Positions 34,458 through 43,171 of a stretch of 64,000 nt of DNA are shown here, piece by piece (within the stretch, counting starts at the first letter, position 1; every line of letters starts with the position of its first letter). The position numbers were made by a program, and so were the translations under genes. The DNA is taken from assembly GCA_963801195.1 (NCBI GenBank), contig CAWDDX010000003.1, positions 868,001-932,000 on the forward strand, written 5' to 3'. Under the pieces are notes generated by a model. It ran no database searches. It had not been told where the DNA came from and saw nothing but the letters and a program-made list of their open reading frames with translations. This DNA is from SZUA-36 sp963801195 (lineage in GTDB: Bacteria; Pseudomonadota; Gammaproteobacteria; Xanthomonadales; SZUA-36).

Positions 34458-34661
34458 TCAATAATTCAGGAAATAGGGAAGCGCCATCAGCACGACACCG
34501 ATGATGACCAGCAGGATGATGCTTGAAACAAAATACGGGTAAATCATCAGCGCCACACCGCAGACCATCGGCATGATCGCGCTCTGCCGTTTACCGTAAA
34601 TAAAGAAGCCCAGCCCGACGGAACTGAATATCATGGTCCATAACAATGATGCCGTGCTCAA
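34458..34661 (-). CDS. Small two-helix membrane protein
   Basis: 67 residues from a TTG at 34661 preceded by GGGAG at good distance. Two to three helices: LLWTMIFSSVGLGFFIYG, then AIMPMVCGVALMIYPYF and IILLVIIGVVLMALPYF. The pattern, with GKRQSAIMPMVCG, recurs in uncharacterised small membrane proteins of proteobacteria. It lies between the TolB/TPR gene (same strand) and the divergent sigma-factor gene. Function unknown. Confidence 0.65.
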   Translation of the reverse strand: MSTASLLWTMIFSSVGLGFFIYGKRQSAIMPMVCGVALMIYPYFVSSIILLVIIGVVLMALPYFLNY

Positions 34662-34843
34662 GTGAATCTCCCGTGCAATACGTTTGTGACTGAAAAGTGT
34701 GACACTACAGAAACGTATTTGTCAGCGTACACGATAAATCGCCGGGAGGTTTTGCCATCGTCACCGGAACACCACAGGCCAGCTGATCTTTTTTCAGTAA
34801 CCCGGCTAACCTAAGCCTCAAGCCTCACGTCTATACTTCTGAA

Positions 34844-35395
34844 ATGAGCCAAACCGAGCAAAAAATTATCCGTAAGGCCGCCAGGGGGGATCGCACGGCG
34901 TTCCGTCAACTGGTGCTGGAGCACAGTCATTCGATGTTCCGCCTCGCCTGGCGGTTGAGTGGGGATGAAGCGGCAGCGGAAGATATTGTGCAAGAGGCTT
35001 TTATCAAGGCCTGGTCGAAGCTCGGAGATTTCAGGATGGATGCCAGCTTCAAGTCGTGGCTGCATCGGATCACGGTCAACACGGCGATGGATTACCTGCG
35101 CAAGCACGTCAGGCGCAAACAGTTCGAGACCGCGGAACCGGAATGGGAAACGTCTGCACACGCGGCAGATGAACCGGATACCGGCCGCCAGCTCGATGTC
35201 TGCCGGCAGACACAGGTCGCGATGATGGACCTGAGCGAGGCGGAACGCACGGCCCTGCTGCTCAAACACTATGAAGGCCATTCCATCGAAGAGGTCGCCC
35301 GGATCATGGAAATTACCACGGGCGCCTGTAAACAGAACATTTTTCGCGCAGTCAAGAAAATGCGCATTGCTTTAAGACCACTGGTGGCAACATGA
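34844..35395 (+). CDS. ECF (RpoE-like) RNA polymerase sigma factor
   Basis: 183 residues with the two ECF regions: sigma2 (FRLAWRLSGDEAAAEDIVQE and FIKAWSKLGDF-SFKSWLHRITVNTAMDYLR) and sigma4 (LSEAERTALLLKHYEGHSIEEVARIMEI). The linker is of usual length. It is the first gene of a four-gene operon with ATGA overlaps at the second and fourth genes. An autoregulated -35 of AAC type could not be placed confidently. Confidence 0.92.
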   Translation: MSQTEQKIIRKAARGDRTAFRQLVLEHSHSMFRLAWRLSGDEAAAEDIVQEAFIKAWSKLGDFRMDASFKSWLHRITVNTAMDYLRKHVRRKQFETAEPEWETSAHAADEPDTGRQLDVCRQTQVAMMDLSEAERTALLLKHYEGHSIEEVARIMEITTGACKQNIFRAVKKMRIALRPLVAT

Positions 35396-36147
35396 GACAT
35401 ATCACTGACGAAGACCTGACGCTGCTTTTTTACGGCGAACACGAAGACCCGGCCCTGGCCGTGATGGTGGCTGATTCAGAAGCGCTTTCCGCCCGTTACG
35501 ATGCGTTATGCGCCGAACTCAAACTGGCCGACGCCTATCAACCACCGCAGCGTGGGGATGACTATGGTGCAGAGGTATGGCAAAGGATTTCACCACACCT
35601 GGGCTACAAAGAAATGGCCGGTTCCCGTTTTAGCCACTGGCTGGCTCCTTTTCTCCAGCCCCGCTTCAGTCTGGCCGGTGCACTTTCGATTGTCCTGGTG
35701 GCCGCACTGGCATTTACGCTCGGACGTAATGGCGGGCCGGAAGTAAGCAATGGCCCCGTTGTATCAGCAGGTACGCCTGTGGTGGCCATGGCGGATATCG
35801 ATTCCAGCCGTCTTCTGAACCGCTCGGTAGCCGCCCACCTGGAGCAGGTCAATATCGTGCTGACCCAGTTCGTCAACACCTCTGTGACCAGCGCAAGCGA
35901 AACCGGGCACGTCACCGACATACTGGTTGCCAACCGCCTGTACCGGCAGGCAGCGGTCGCCGAGGGCGATCAAAAACTGGCCGCTTTCCTGGCTGATCTC
36001 GAACCCTTGCTGATCGAACTGGCCTACCAGGCCCAGTCGGGCTCGGCGGCAACCCGTGAACGTATGCAGCAGGAGGTCAAAGACGGTCTCCTGTTCAGGG
36101 TTCGCGTGATGAACAAGCAACTCAACAAACCCGAAATATCGGTATAA
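35392..36147 (+). CDS. Candidate membrane-anchored anti-sigma factor
   Basis: 251 residues; start overlaps the sigma-factor stop (ATGA). The N-terminal cytosolic part (residues 1-85, ITDEDLTLLFYGEHEDPALA) has the layout of anti-sigma domains but lacks the HxxxCxxC zinc motif. One membrane helix follows at about 100 (LAGALSIVLVAALAFTLG), and the rest is periplasmic and helical, with VNIVLTQFVNTSVTSA and VANRLYRQAAV. Position directly after an ECF sigma factor is the main argument. The signal sensed is unknown. Confidence 0.7.
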   Translation: MRHITDEDLTLLFYGEHEDPALAVMVADSEALSARYDALCAELKLADAYQPPQRGDDYGAEVWQRISPHLGYKEMAGSRFSHWLAPFLQPRFSLAGALSIVLVAALAFTLGRNGGPEVSNGPVVSAGTPVVAMADIDSSRLLNRSVAAHLEQVNIVLTQFVNTSVTSASETGHVTDILVANRLYRQAAVAEGDQKLAAFLADLEPLLIELAYQAQSGSAATRERMQQEVKDGLLFRVRVMNKQLNKPEISV

Positions 36148-36157
36148 GGACACTCAT

Positions 36158-37717
36158 ATGTCACACACAAAATTTTTCAGAACACTCGCGCTGACTACCA
36201 CGCTGGTTGCGGCAACGGTACTTGCACAGACCCCTTATGACGAAGGCCAGAAAGCTTTGCGTGAACAGGACTGGAGCGCCGCGGCGGAACATTTCAAGCA
36301 GGCGATCAAGGCAGACAAGGACACGGCCGATGCTTCCATGTACTGGCGCGCTCATGCCCTTTACAGGGCCGGACATCAAAAAGAAGCCGAGCGGCAGGTT
36401 GCCACGCTGGAGCGCAAATACCCTGAAAGCCGCTGGGTAAAAGAGGCCCAGGTGCTGCAAATTGAACACGACGACTCGGAGCCGGTACTGGCCGATGTCG
36501 TTGATGAGAACGGTATGGACGATGATTTACGGCTGTTCGCACTGGCCCAACTCATGGACCGTGATCCGCAACGAGCGCTGCCGCTGGTGCTCGACATGTT
36601 GAAAAACGCCAAATCGGAAAGTACCCGCAGCGATACGCTGTTTATCCTGGGCATGAGTGACGACCCCAGGGCCCAGGAAGCCATCGCCCGCATTGCCCGT
36701 GACGACAAAAACCCGGCATTGCAGGCGGACGCGATCCACATGCTGGGTGTTTCGTCCAACGGTCCTTCGATCGACCTGCTCGCAGAGCTGTACCGCGAAT
36801 CCGACAGCATGGATGTCAAGCACGCCGTTATCCAGGCCTATATGGTCGGTGATGAATCAGCGGAACTGGTTGAAATACTGACCGGTTTGCTTAAGACCGA
36901 GGAGAACGAAGATCTGCAAATGGACATCATCCACACGCTGGGTCTGATGGATGCGACCGATGCATTGCGCGAACTGTACCCGACGCTCAAAAAAGTGGAA
37001 ACCAGGGTTGGCGTTCTCGAAGCATATTCCCTGGCTGGTGATACCCAGGCCCTGCGTCAAATCCTTGAGACCGAAACCAACCCGGAACTGCGGGCCACCG
37101 CCATCCGTGGCATCGCCATGGAGGATGATGAAGGCTCGGTAGCCTTGCTCGAATCGATCTATGACAACGCGGTGTCGGTCGAGGAGAAGAAGTCTATCCT
37201 CGAATCACTGATCATGATGGATGATGCCGAGGATATGGCGATGAAAATCATACGCACGGAGTCCGATATCGAATTGCGCCGTGATGCGATTCACGTGCTG
37301 GGTGTGATGGAAGCCACGGAGGCTATGGCCGAGTTGTATGCCAGCATCGAGCCAAAGGAACTGCGCAAGCAGGTGCTCGAATCCATGATGATCGCCGATG
37401 ATATCGCCGGTCTTCAGAAGGTACTGCAGACCGAAACCGATCAGGCGTTGAGGGCGCAGGCCATCGAGATGCTGGCCGTCAGCGATGATGACAACGCTGC
37501 CGAATACCTGATTGGTCTTTACCCGCGTGCTTCACGCGCCGAGAAAGAGGCGGTCATTCAATCCATGATGATCATGGAAAATTCCGAGGGTCTGATCGGA
37601 CTGATGAAGACCGAGACAGATCCGGAACTCAGACGTCAGATGCTGGAAATGTTGTCCACAATGGATTCGGAAGAGTCCGACCAGTACCTGTTTGAACTGC
37701 TGGAGAAGAAAGGATGA
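36158..37717 (+). CDS. Exported TPR/HEAT-repeat protein
   Basis: 519 residues. A signal peptide (FRTLALTTTLVAATVLAQ) precedes a TPR-like pair (YDEGQKALREQDWSAAAEHF and ASMYWRAHALYRAG). From about residue 115 to the end there are some twelve to thirteen HEAT-like repeats of about 31 residues with the core A-I-x-x-L-G-x-M-x-x-x-E/D-A (DAIHVLGVMEATEAMAELYA). Many repeats contain acidic surface residues. It starts 10 bases after the anti-sigma gene and overlaps the next gene by four bases, so it is in the sigma operon. Probably a protein-binding scaffold in the periplasm. Confidence 0.82.
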   Translation: MSHTKFFRTLALTTTLVAATVLAQTPYDEGQKALREQDWSAAAEHFKQAIKADKDTADASMYWRAHALYRAGHQKEAERQVATLERKYPESRWVKEAQVLQIEHDDSEPVLADVVDENGMDDDLRLFALAQLMDRDPQRALPLVLDMLKNAKSESTRSDTLFILGMSDDPRAQEAIARIARDDKNPALQADAIHMLGVSSNGPSIDLLAELYRESDSMDVKHAVIQAYMVGDESAELVEILTGLLKTEENEDLQMDIIHTLGLMDATDALRELYPTLKKVETRVGVLEAYSLAGDTQALRQILETETNPELRATAIRGIAMEDDEGSVALLESIYDNAVSVEEKKSILESLIMMDDAEDMAMKIIRTESDIELRRDAIHVLGVMEATEAMAELYASIEPKELRKQVLESMMIADDIAGLQKVLQTETDQALRAQAIEMLAVSDDDNAAEYLIGLYPRASRAEKEAVIQSMMIMENSEGLIGLMKTETDPELRRQMLEMLSTMDSEESDQYLFELLEKKG

Positions 37718-38742
37718 AAAGCAAATGGATAATACTGCCGCTGCTGATATGGTGTAGTCATGGTTGGGCGCAGGCAGGTGCGTTGTACAACGCCAGGGTC
37801 ATCGAGAACCTGTCGCTCACCAACCCGGCAAAAGTGATGGAAACGGCTCAGGGTGAATGGCTGGCTTTCAGTATACCGGTACTGGCGGACACACGCTCCT
37901 CGTGTTGCTGGAGCGGCAAGTGGAATCGCATGGTCGAGGTCGGATGCAGCCTGGAAACCAGGCATCAAAGCTACGGTTCGAGGTCTGATTCGCCACTGAC
38001 TGAAAACCTGCTTGTTTTCAGCCAGATCTCTGCAGGCAAGGTCAAAGAACTGCGGGTCTTCGGTGAGTCATGTCCGGTCGATGCCAACGGTGCGCAGGTG
38101 ACCTGGATCGGAAACGTGGGTGAGACGGAAGGTCTGGACTGGCTGGAAAATGCAGTGCGCAATGACGGGCGCGAATCGGCGGGTGATTCAGCATTGATGG
38201 CGCTGGCCCTGCACCGCAGTCCTGAGGCCGGCCAGCGGCTTTACACGCTGGCAAAGGACAGCGGGAGTGAACACGCCGAAACTGCCATTTTCTGGCTCGG
38301 AGACAGCCGCGGTGAACAGGGCTTCAGGATGTTGAAGCAATTGCTGGTGGAATTGCCGAAGGGTGAGCGAAGACGTGAAATCTGTTTTGCCCTGGCACAG
38401 AACAAGAATCCCGCAGCGGCTGATCTGCTTTTTCAAATAAGCAAATCGGATCCGGATCCCGAACAACGCGGCCAGGCCATGTTTTGGCTGGCTGAAGAAT
38501 TCCCGCAACAGGCGCAGGACTGGTTGCTGGAGGTGATACACACTGAACCCGATGCCGATGTGCTGGACCAGGCCGTGTTTGCCATTTCGCAGTTACCTGA
38601 CGACACCGGCGACCGGATTCTGCTCGATCTGGCACGCGATGGTCAGACGCCAAGGGCTGTGCGGCGCCAGGCCCTGTTCTGGCTGGCGCAGTCGGATAAC
38701 GACGCCAGCATTGCGGCATTGGCGGAGTTGCTGACCCGTTAA
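37714..38742 (+). CDS. Exported HEAT-repeat protein
   Basis: 342 residues beginning in the stop of the previous gene (ATGA). The signal peptide (IILPLLIWCSHGWAQA) is followed by an N-terminal domain containing a cysteine pair (TRSSCCWSGKW) and two further cysteines, then HEAT repeats from about residue 145 (ALMALALHRSPEAGQRLYT and AMFWLAEEFPQQAQDWLLEV). It is the last gene of the ECF operon and is likely the partner of the previous HEAT protein. A terminator follows 25 bases after the stop. Confidence 0.8.
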   Translation: MKSKWIILPLLIWCSHGWAQAGALYNARVIENLSLTNPAKVMETAQGEWLAFSIPVLADTRSSCCWSGKWNRMVEVGCSLETRHQSYGSRSDSPLTENLLVFSQISAGKVKELRVFGESCPVDANGAQVTWIGNVGETEGLDWLENAVRNDGRESAGDSALMALALHRSPEAGQRLYTLAKDSGSEHAETAIFWLGDSRGEQGFRMLKQLLVELPKGERRREICFALAQNKNPAAADLLFQISKSDPDPEQRGQAMFWLAEEFPQQAQDWLLEVIHTEPDADVLDQAVFAISQLPDDTGDRILLDLARDGQTPRAVRRQALFWLAQSDNDASIAALAELLTR

Positions 38743-38767
38743 AAGGCACGGCTTCCGGCAATCAGAT

Positions 38768-38792
38768 AAAGGGCCACCTCCGTGGCCCTTTT
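38768..38792 (+). terminator. Rho-independent terminator of the ECF operon
   Basis: AAAGGGCCAC-CTCC-GTGGCCCTTTT: 10-bp perfect stem, loop of four, T tract, 25 bases after the HEAT gene stop. Confidence 0.85.
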
Positions 38793-38850
38793 GTCGTTGG
38801 GAAACGCTAAAGCGCTATACTGGAACCCCGGTTGTCAACGGAGCAATTCG

Positions 38851-39093
38851 ATGGATGTTCAAACGCTCACGTCTTTCTTCATGTGGTGCACCATTATCAA
38901 CGCCGGTTTATTACTTTTCATGACCCTCATATTCATGTCGATCCCTGACCTGGCCTACCGCCTGCAAAGCCGGTTTATCCCCGTTTCGCGGGAAACATTT
39001 CATGTGGTCTTCTATTCGTTTATCGGCTTTTTTAAGGCGATTGTGCTCGTTTTCAACCTGGTGCCCTGGCTGGCGCTACTTATCATTGGGTAA
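38851..39093 (+). CDS. Small DUF6868-like membrane protein
   Basis: 80 residues from an ATG behind GGAG. Two helices: FFMWCTIINAGLLLFMTLIF and FYSFIGFFKAIVLVFNLVPW, with the intervening PDLAYRLQSRFIPVSRETFH. This arrangement occurs in small membrane proteins of marine proteobacteria, family DUF6868 as far as I recall; the function is unknown. It precedes the DUF924 gene by only seven bases, so the two are probably co-transcribed. Confidence 0.7.
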   Translation: MDVQTLTSFFMWCTIINAGLLLFMTLIFMSIPDLAYRLQSRFIPVSRETFHVVFYSFIGFFKAIVLVFNLVPWLALLIIG

Positions 39094-39100
39094 ATTTTCT

Positions 39101-39637
39101 ATGTTTCATAAATTAATGGATTTCTGGTTCGAGGAGATCGACCCGGCGTTATGGTGGAAAAAGGACGATAACTTTGATGCGCTCCTTCTAAAGCGTTTTT
39201 CGGAGACGCATGCCCGTGCTTGCCGCTGCGAGCTTTATGGATGGCGAGACTATCCCGAGGGCAGATTGGCTGAAATCATCGTTCTGGACCAGTTTTCACG
39301 AAACCTGTTCAGGGGTTCAGCGCTCGCGTTTGCAAACGATGCCATGGCCCTGGCGCTGTCGCAGGAGGCCGTTGCCCGTCGCGAGGACCTGGCCCTGACA
39401 CCCGTGCAGAGAGTCTTTCTGTACATGCCGTACATGCACAGCGAATCGCTGCTAATACACGAAGTGGCCGTGGAGTTGTTTCGCAATACCGGCAAACTGG
39501 ACAACCTCGAATTTGAATACCGCCACAAGGCGATCATCGAACAGTTCGGCCGTTATCCGCACCGGAACGAGGCGCTGGGAAGGGAATCGACCGCGGAAGA
39601 AATTGAGTTTCTCTCCCGGCCCGGTTCCAGTTTCTAA
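39101..39637 (+). CDS. DUF924 family protein
   Basis: 178 residues, ATG at 39101; the longer frame upstream overlaps the preceding gene and has no homology. Signature blocks: LMDFWFEEIDPALWWKKDD, LDQFSRNLFRGSALAFANDA, VFLYMPYMHSESL and IIEQFGRYPHRNEALGRES. It is a helical TPR-like fold of unknown function, common in proteobacteria. The C terminus (EEIEFLSRPGSSF) matches the usual family end. Confidence 0.88.
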   Translation: MFHKLMDFWFEEIDPALWWKKDDNFDALLLKRFSETHARACRCELYGWRDYPEGRLAEIIVLDQFSRNLFRGSALAFANDAMALALSQEAVARREDLALTPVQRVFLYMPYMHSESLLIHEVAVELFRNTGKLDNLEFEYRHKAIIEQFGRYPHRNEALGRESTAEEIEFLSRPGSSF

Positions 39638-39654
39638 GGCGTATAATGGCCGGG

Positions 39655-39810
39655 ATCGGTGGGGTCAGAGTAAAGATCAGTGGGGTCAGAGTAAAGGGTC
39701 AGAGTCGCGATCAGTGGGGTCAGAGTAAAGGGTCAGAGTCGCGACTCTGACCCTTTACTCTGACCCCAAAACTCCTGACCCCAAAACTCCTCTGACCCCA
39801 AAACTCGCTT
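39655..39810. repeat. REP array with perfect 52-bp palindrome (RAYT-type repeat)
   Basis: Units of GGGGTCAGAGTAAAG (39661, 39682, 39716) with interspersed GGTCAGAGTCGCGA. A perfect 26+26-bp palindrome without loop occupies 39716-39767, the centre being AGAGTCGCGACTCT. Reverse units CTGACCCCAAAACTC follow three times to 39807. This sequence type is associated with REP-associated tyrosine transposases in gammaproteobacteria; none is in the window. Confidence 0.85.
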
Positions 39811-39822
39811 GGGACAAGATTT

Positions 39823-41376
39823 ATGGAAATGCTTTCTGCGCTTGATGCGACTTTCATCTATCTCGAAGGCGAACACAGCCCGATGGCCATCGGCGGCGTG
39901 TACGTTATCGATGCAAACGACGTGCCCGGCGATTTTTGTTACCAGGCCTGGCACAACCTCGTGAAAAACCGCCTGCCATTATCAAAGGTATTCAGGCAGC
40001 GCCTGGTGGAGGTGCCCCTGGACCTGTCTTTTCCCTACTGGATAAGGGACCCCGGTTTTAACCTGGACGATCACCTGCCGAATGTCGAGTTGCCCGAACC
40101 GGGTGGAATGGTGGAACTGATGCAAACGGCCGCATCTATCTGGAGCAAGGTGCTCGATCGCGAGCGTCCGTTGTGGGACATCACCTTTGTCGGCGGCCTC
40201 AATAGCATACCTGGAATAACAAAAGGTTCGTATGCACTGATTACCCGGGTCCATCATGCCGCCGTGGACGGTAAGGCCGGTGCCGAGACGATGACCGCGC
40301 TGCTGGATTTGACGCCCGAGGTGCGAAAAGTTGAAGCGGAGGACAGCTGGGAACCGGAAGACCTGCCCTCGACCCTGGGTGTCATAAAACGTTCGTGGTC
40401 CCGCGCCGGACACAAGGCTGTCGAACTGGCGGAGTTCGTCGGCAAAGTCGCGGTTGGTACGGTGCGCCTGCAGAGCGAGTTGTGGATGAAAAGACTTGAA
40501 CCACCTCCGAGGCTGCTGAGCGCCCCACCGACCGTATTCAATCAACCGGTCAGTTCGGCGAGGACGTTCTGGGGCAGGAATTTTGATTTTGCACGGATCA
40601 GGGCGGTTGCGAAAGCGGTGCCCGGGGTCACGATCAACGACGTGGTGCTCGCAATTTGCGCCGGGGGATTGCGCCGCTACCTGTCCGGCAGGGATGAGTT
40701 GCCGGCCAAACCGTTGGTGGCGATGGCGCCGATATCTGTCCGGGGTGAAAAAGAGGGCGCCGGCAACCAGGTATCGGCAATGTTGGTCGGCCTGGCGACC
40801 GATGTCGATAATGAACTCGACCGCTTGCTCCGTATCCACGCCAACACGCAGAGGTCAAAGATCCACGCCAATGCGTTACCGGCCAACAAGATCACCGAGT
40901 TTTTACCGTCTGAAACCCTGGCGGCCGCAGCACGGGTGTACACGCGAACCCGGCTCGGCGGACATCACCGCCCGTTTTTCAATGTGACCATCACCAATGT
41001 TCCGGGACCGCCGGTTCCGCTTTATGTCGCCGGAGCACGAATTCACAGCGCTTTTGGCATGGCGCCCATACTCGACGGACTGGGACTGATCCTGGTGGTA
41101 CTCAGCTATAATGGAAGAATATCGATCGGCATCAACTCTTGTGAAGAAATAGTGCCGGATCCTGACACTATGGCCGAATGCATCGAAAGTGCATTCATTG
41201 AGCTGGAACTTGTAGTCAAACAGGCGGGGAAAGACCTGGAGTTCGCCGCATTGCCGGAGTATAAAGAAGCACCGGTCAATGGCGCCGATGCATTGAAAGC
41301 GTTTCGCGATGCCAGCGAGGCGCTGGACCAGGCCATCGAGTCTCTTGGGGATAACATGAGCAGTGAAAAAAACTAA
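39823..41376 (+). CDS. WS/DGAT family O-acyltransferase (wax ester synthase/diacylglycerol acyltransferase)
   Basis: 517 residues. The catalytic HHxxxDG is H144-H145-A-A-V-D149-G150 (RVHHAAVDG), and the second conserved block NVTITNVPGPPVPLY is present near residue 390. The N terminus (MLSALDATFIYLEGEHSPMA) is typical. Members esterify fatty acyl-CoA to fatty alcohols or diacylglycerol for storage. The gene starts 13 bases after the REP array and overlaps the hydrolase gene by 14 bases, implying co-translation. A paralogue lies at 44362. Confidence 0.92.
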   Translation: MEMLSALDATFIYLEGEHSPMAIGGVYVIDANDVPGDFCYQAWHNLVKNRLPLSKVFRQRLVEVPLDLSFPYWIRDPGFNLDDHLPNVELPEPGGMVELMQTAASIWSKVLDRERPLWDITFVGGLNSIPGITKGSYALITRVHHAAVDGKAGAETMTALLDLTPEVRKVEAEDSWEPEDLPSTLGVIKRSWSRAGHKAVELAEFVGKVAVGTVRLQSELWMKRLEPPPRLLSAPPTVFNQPVSSARTFWGRNFDFARIRAVAKAVPGVTINDVVLAICAGGLRRYLSGRDELPAKPLVAMAPISVRGEKEGAGNQVSAMLVGLATDVDNELDRLLRIHANTQRSKIHANALPANKITEFLPSETLAAAARVYTRTRLGGHHRPFFNVTITNVPGPPVPLYVAGARIHSAFGMAPILDGLGLILVVLSYNGRISIGINSCEEIVPDPDTMAECIESAFIELELVVKQAGKDLEFAALPEYKEAPVNGADALKAFRDASEALDQAIESLGDNMSSEKN

Positions 41377-42196
41377 AATAAAAGACCTGATCGACCATTC
41401 GCACCGGCCATCCAAATTGCTGCTGATGGCCGAAGGCAGGGCGGTTTATGACGCGGCCGGCATGATCCCGATGCGGGCTCTGAAGAAATTTTTACCCCGG
41501 GGTGACAACCACCCCGTACTGGTATTCCCCGGTTTTTTTGCAAGTTCCCGCTCGACCGGACCATTGCGAAATTTCCTCGCGGACATCGGTTACCGTTCGC
41601 ACCGCTGGAAGCTCGGCTATAACATGGGTTACAGCTACAAGTTGCATTATGGAATGCGTGACCGGGTCACCGAATTGGTGGAACGTTACGGTGAAAAAAT
41701 CAGCCTGATAGGCTGGAGCCTCGGTGGTGTTTATGCACGCGAACTGGCGCGGGAGATGCCAGATATCGTGCGCCAGGTCATTACCATGGGCAGCCCGTTT
41801 CGGGGACACCCGAGTTCCAGCAACGTGCACAGGATATTCAACCTGTTCACCGAAGTGCCGTACGATGAAATGCCGAGGTCATTTCTGCAAAGCATGGCAC
41901 ACCCGCCACCGGTTCCCACCACCGCGCTTTACACCCGTGGGGACGGCGTTGTCGCGTGGCAGTCCACCGTCGAGGTATCCGACCGCTATGACGTGGAGAA
42001 CATCCATGTCGGGGGCGCGCACATGGGGCTGGGGTTCAATCCACGTGTGTTGTATGTGCTGGCTGACAGGCTGGCGCAACCGGAAGGGAAATGGCGGCCT
42101 TTCAAACCGCCTTTCTGTATGAAGCCGTTATTTCATAACTGGTATCCTGACTGGCTGGTGCACGGCTCTGAAAACCCGCTCGAGGTATTCAGGTAA
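41363..42196 (+). CDS. Alpha/beta-hydrolase (esterase/lipase-like)
   Basis: 277 residues, GTG start inside the end of the acyltransferase gene. Nucleophile elbow GWSLGG with Ser119, oxyanion region VLVFPGFFASSRS, an Asp in TRGDGVVAWQST and a His in NIHVGGAHMGLGFNP complete a triad. The coupling to WS/DGAT suggests it acts on wax esters or triacylglycerol, or removes acyl groups in the same pathway. No signal peptide. Confidence 0.82.
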   Translation: MKKTKIKDLIDHSHRPSKLLLMAEGRAVYDAAGMIPMRALKKFLPRGDNHPVLVFPGFFASSRSTGPLRNFLADIGYRSHRWKLGYNMGYSYKLHYGMRDRVTELVERYGEKISLIGWSLGGVYARELAREMPDIVRQVITMGSPFRGHPSSSNVHRIFNLFTEVPYDEMPRSFLQSMAHPPPVPTTALYTRGDGVVAWQSTVEVSDRYDVENIHVGGAHMGLGFNPRVLYVLADRLAQPEGKWRPFKPPFCMKPLFHNWYPDWLVHGSENPLEVFR

Positions 42197-42262
42197 ACTG
42201 CAAGGCTTCCAGTATTAATCGCCTGGTTTGGCCTGGCCGGAAAGGCAAAATTCGTTCAAAAA

Positions 42263-43165
42263 ATGAAAGCTGATAAAAAACCTCTTGACCGCGCGGGCTT
42301 GCTGAAACTGGCCAGTATTGCATCGGTTGTAACCGCCGGCTTCCTGATTGTCGCCAAGCTGGTCGCCTATGCTGTGACCGGTTCCGTCAGCATGCTGGCA
42401 TCGCTGGTCGATTCCGTGATGGATAGCTTCGCCTCACTGATCAACCTGTTTGCCATCCGTTACGCCCTGCAGCCGCCCGACGCACAACATCGCTTCGGTC
42501 ACGGCAAGGCCGAACCCCTTGCCGGTCTTGCCCAGGCGGCCTTCATTGCCGGTTCGGCTATTTTCCTGGTATTCCACGCCATTGACCGACTGCGCTACAC
42601 GCATGCGTTGGAGCAGGTTGGCGTCGGTGTCGGCGTGATGGCGCTTGCCATTGTCATGACGCTGGGCTTGCTGGCAATTCAGCGCCACGTCATACGCAAG
42701 ACCGGTTCAACGGCGATCCGTGCGGATTCATTGCATTATTTGACCGACCTGCTGACCAATATGAGTGTATTACTGGCCCTGTACCTTTCGACCATTGGCT
42801 GGACCTGGGCGGACCCGGTATTTGCCATCGCGGTGGCTATCTACATCTTTTACAGTGCTTTTCATATCGGGCACGATGCATTTCAGCAACTCATGGATCG
42901 GCAATTGCCGGATGACATCCTGCAACAGATTCGCGCTACCGCGATGAGCCACCCCGAAGTAACCGGCACCCACGAACTGCGTACGCGACAGGCGGGACAT
43001 ACACGTTTTGTACAAATGCATTTGGAACTCGATGAAAACTTACCACTCAAGGTCGCACATGCTATTGCCGATGATGTGGAAGCTGAAATACTGGCATTCC
43101 TGCCAGACACCGAGGTCATCATCCACCAGGATCCGGCTGATGACTCCAGCAAGCGCCGGGCTTAA
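42263..43165 (+). CDS. Cation diffusion facilitator, FieF-like
   Basis: 300 residues with six helices and a C-terminal cytosolic domain. The metal-site motifs are present: DSVMDSFASL (helix 2) and HYLTDLLTN (helix 5); HRFGHGKAEPLAGLAQ follows helix 2. The C-terminal domain (TGTHELRTRQAGHTRFVQMH) is the dimerising metallochaperone-like part. It exports ferrous iron or zinc by proton exchange. It lies in the lipid island without an obvious functional link and is convergent with the esterase gene. Confidence 0.88.
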   Translation: MKADKKPLDRAGLLKLASIASVVTAGFLIVAKLVAYAVTGSVSMLASLVDSVMDSFASLINLFAIRYALQPPDAQHRFGHGKAEPLAGLAQAAFIAGSAIFLVFHAIDRLRYTHALEQVGVGVGVMALAIVMTLGLLAIQRHVIRKTGSTAIRADSLHYLTDLLTNMSVLLALYLSTIGWTWADPVFAIAVAIYIFYSAFHIGHDAFQQLMDRQLPDDILQQIRATAMSHPEVTGTHELRTRQAGHTRFVQMHLELDENLPLKVAHAIADDVEAEILAFLPDTEVIIHQDPADDSSKRRA

Positions 43166-43171
43166 AAGTTT

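Noticed and set aside
39982..40839. 285-codon open frame opposite the first WS/DGAT gene
   Set aside because: Shadow of a gene with clear catalytic motifs on the other strand.
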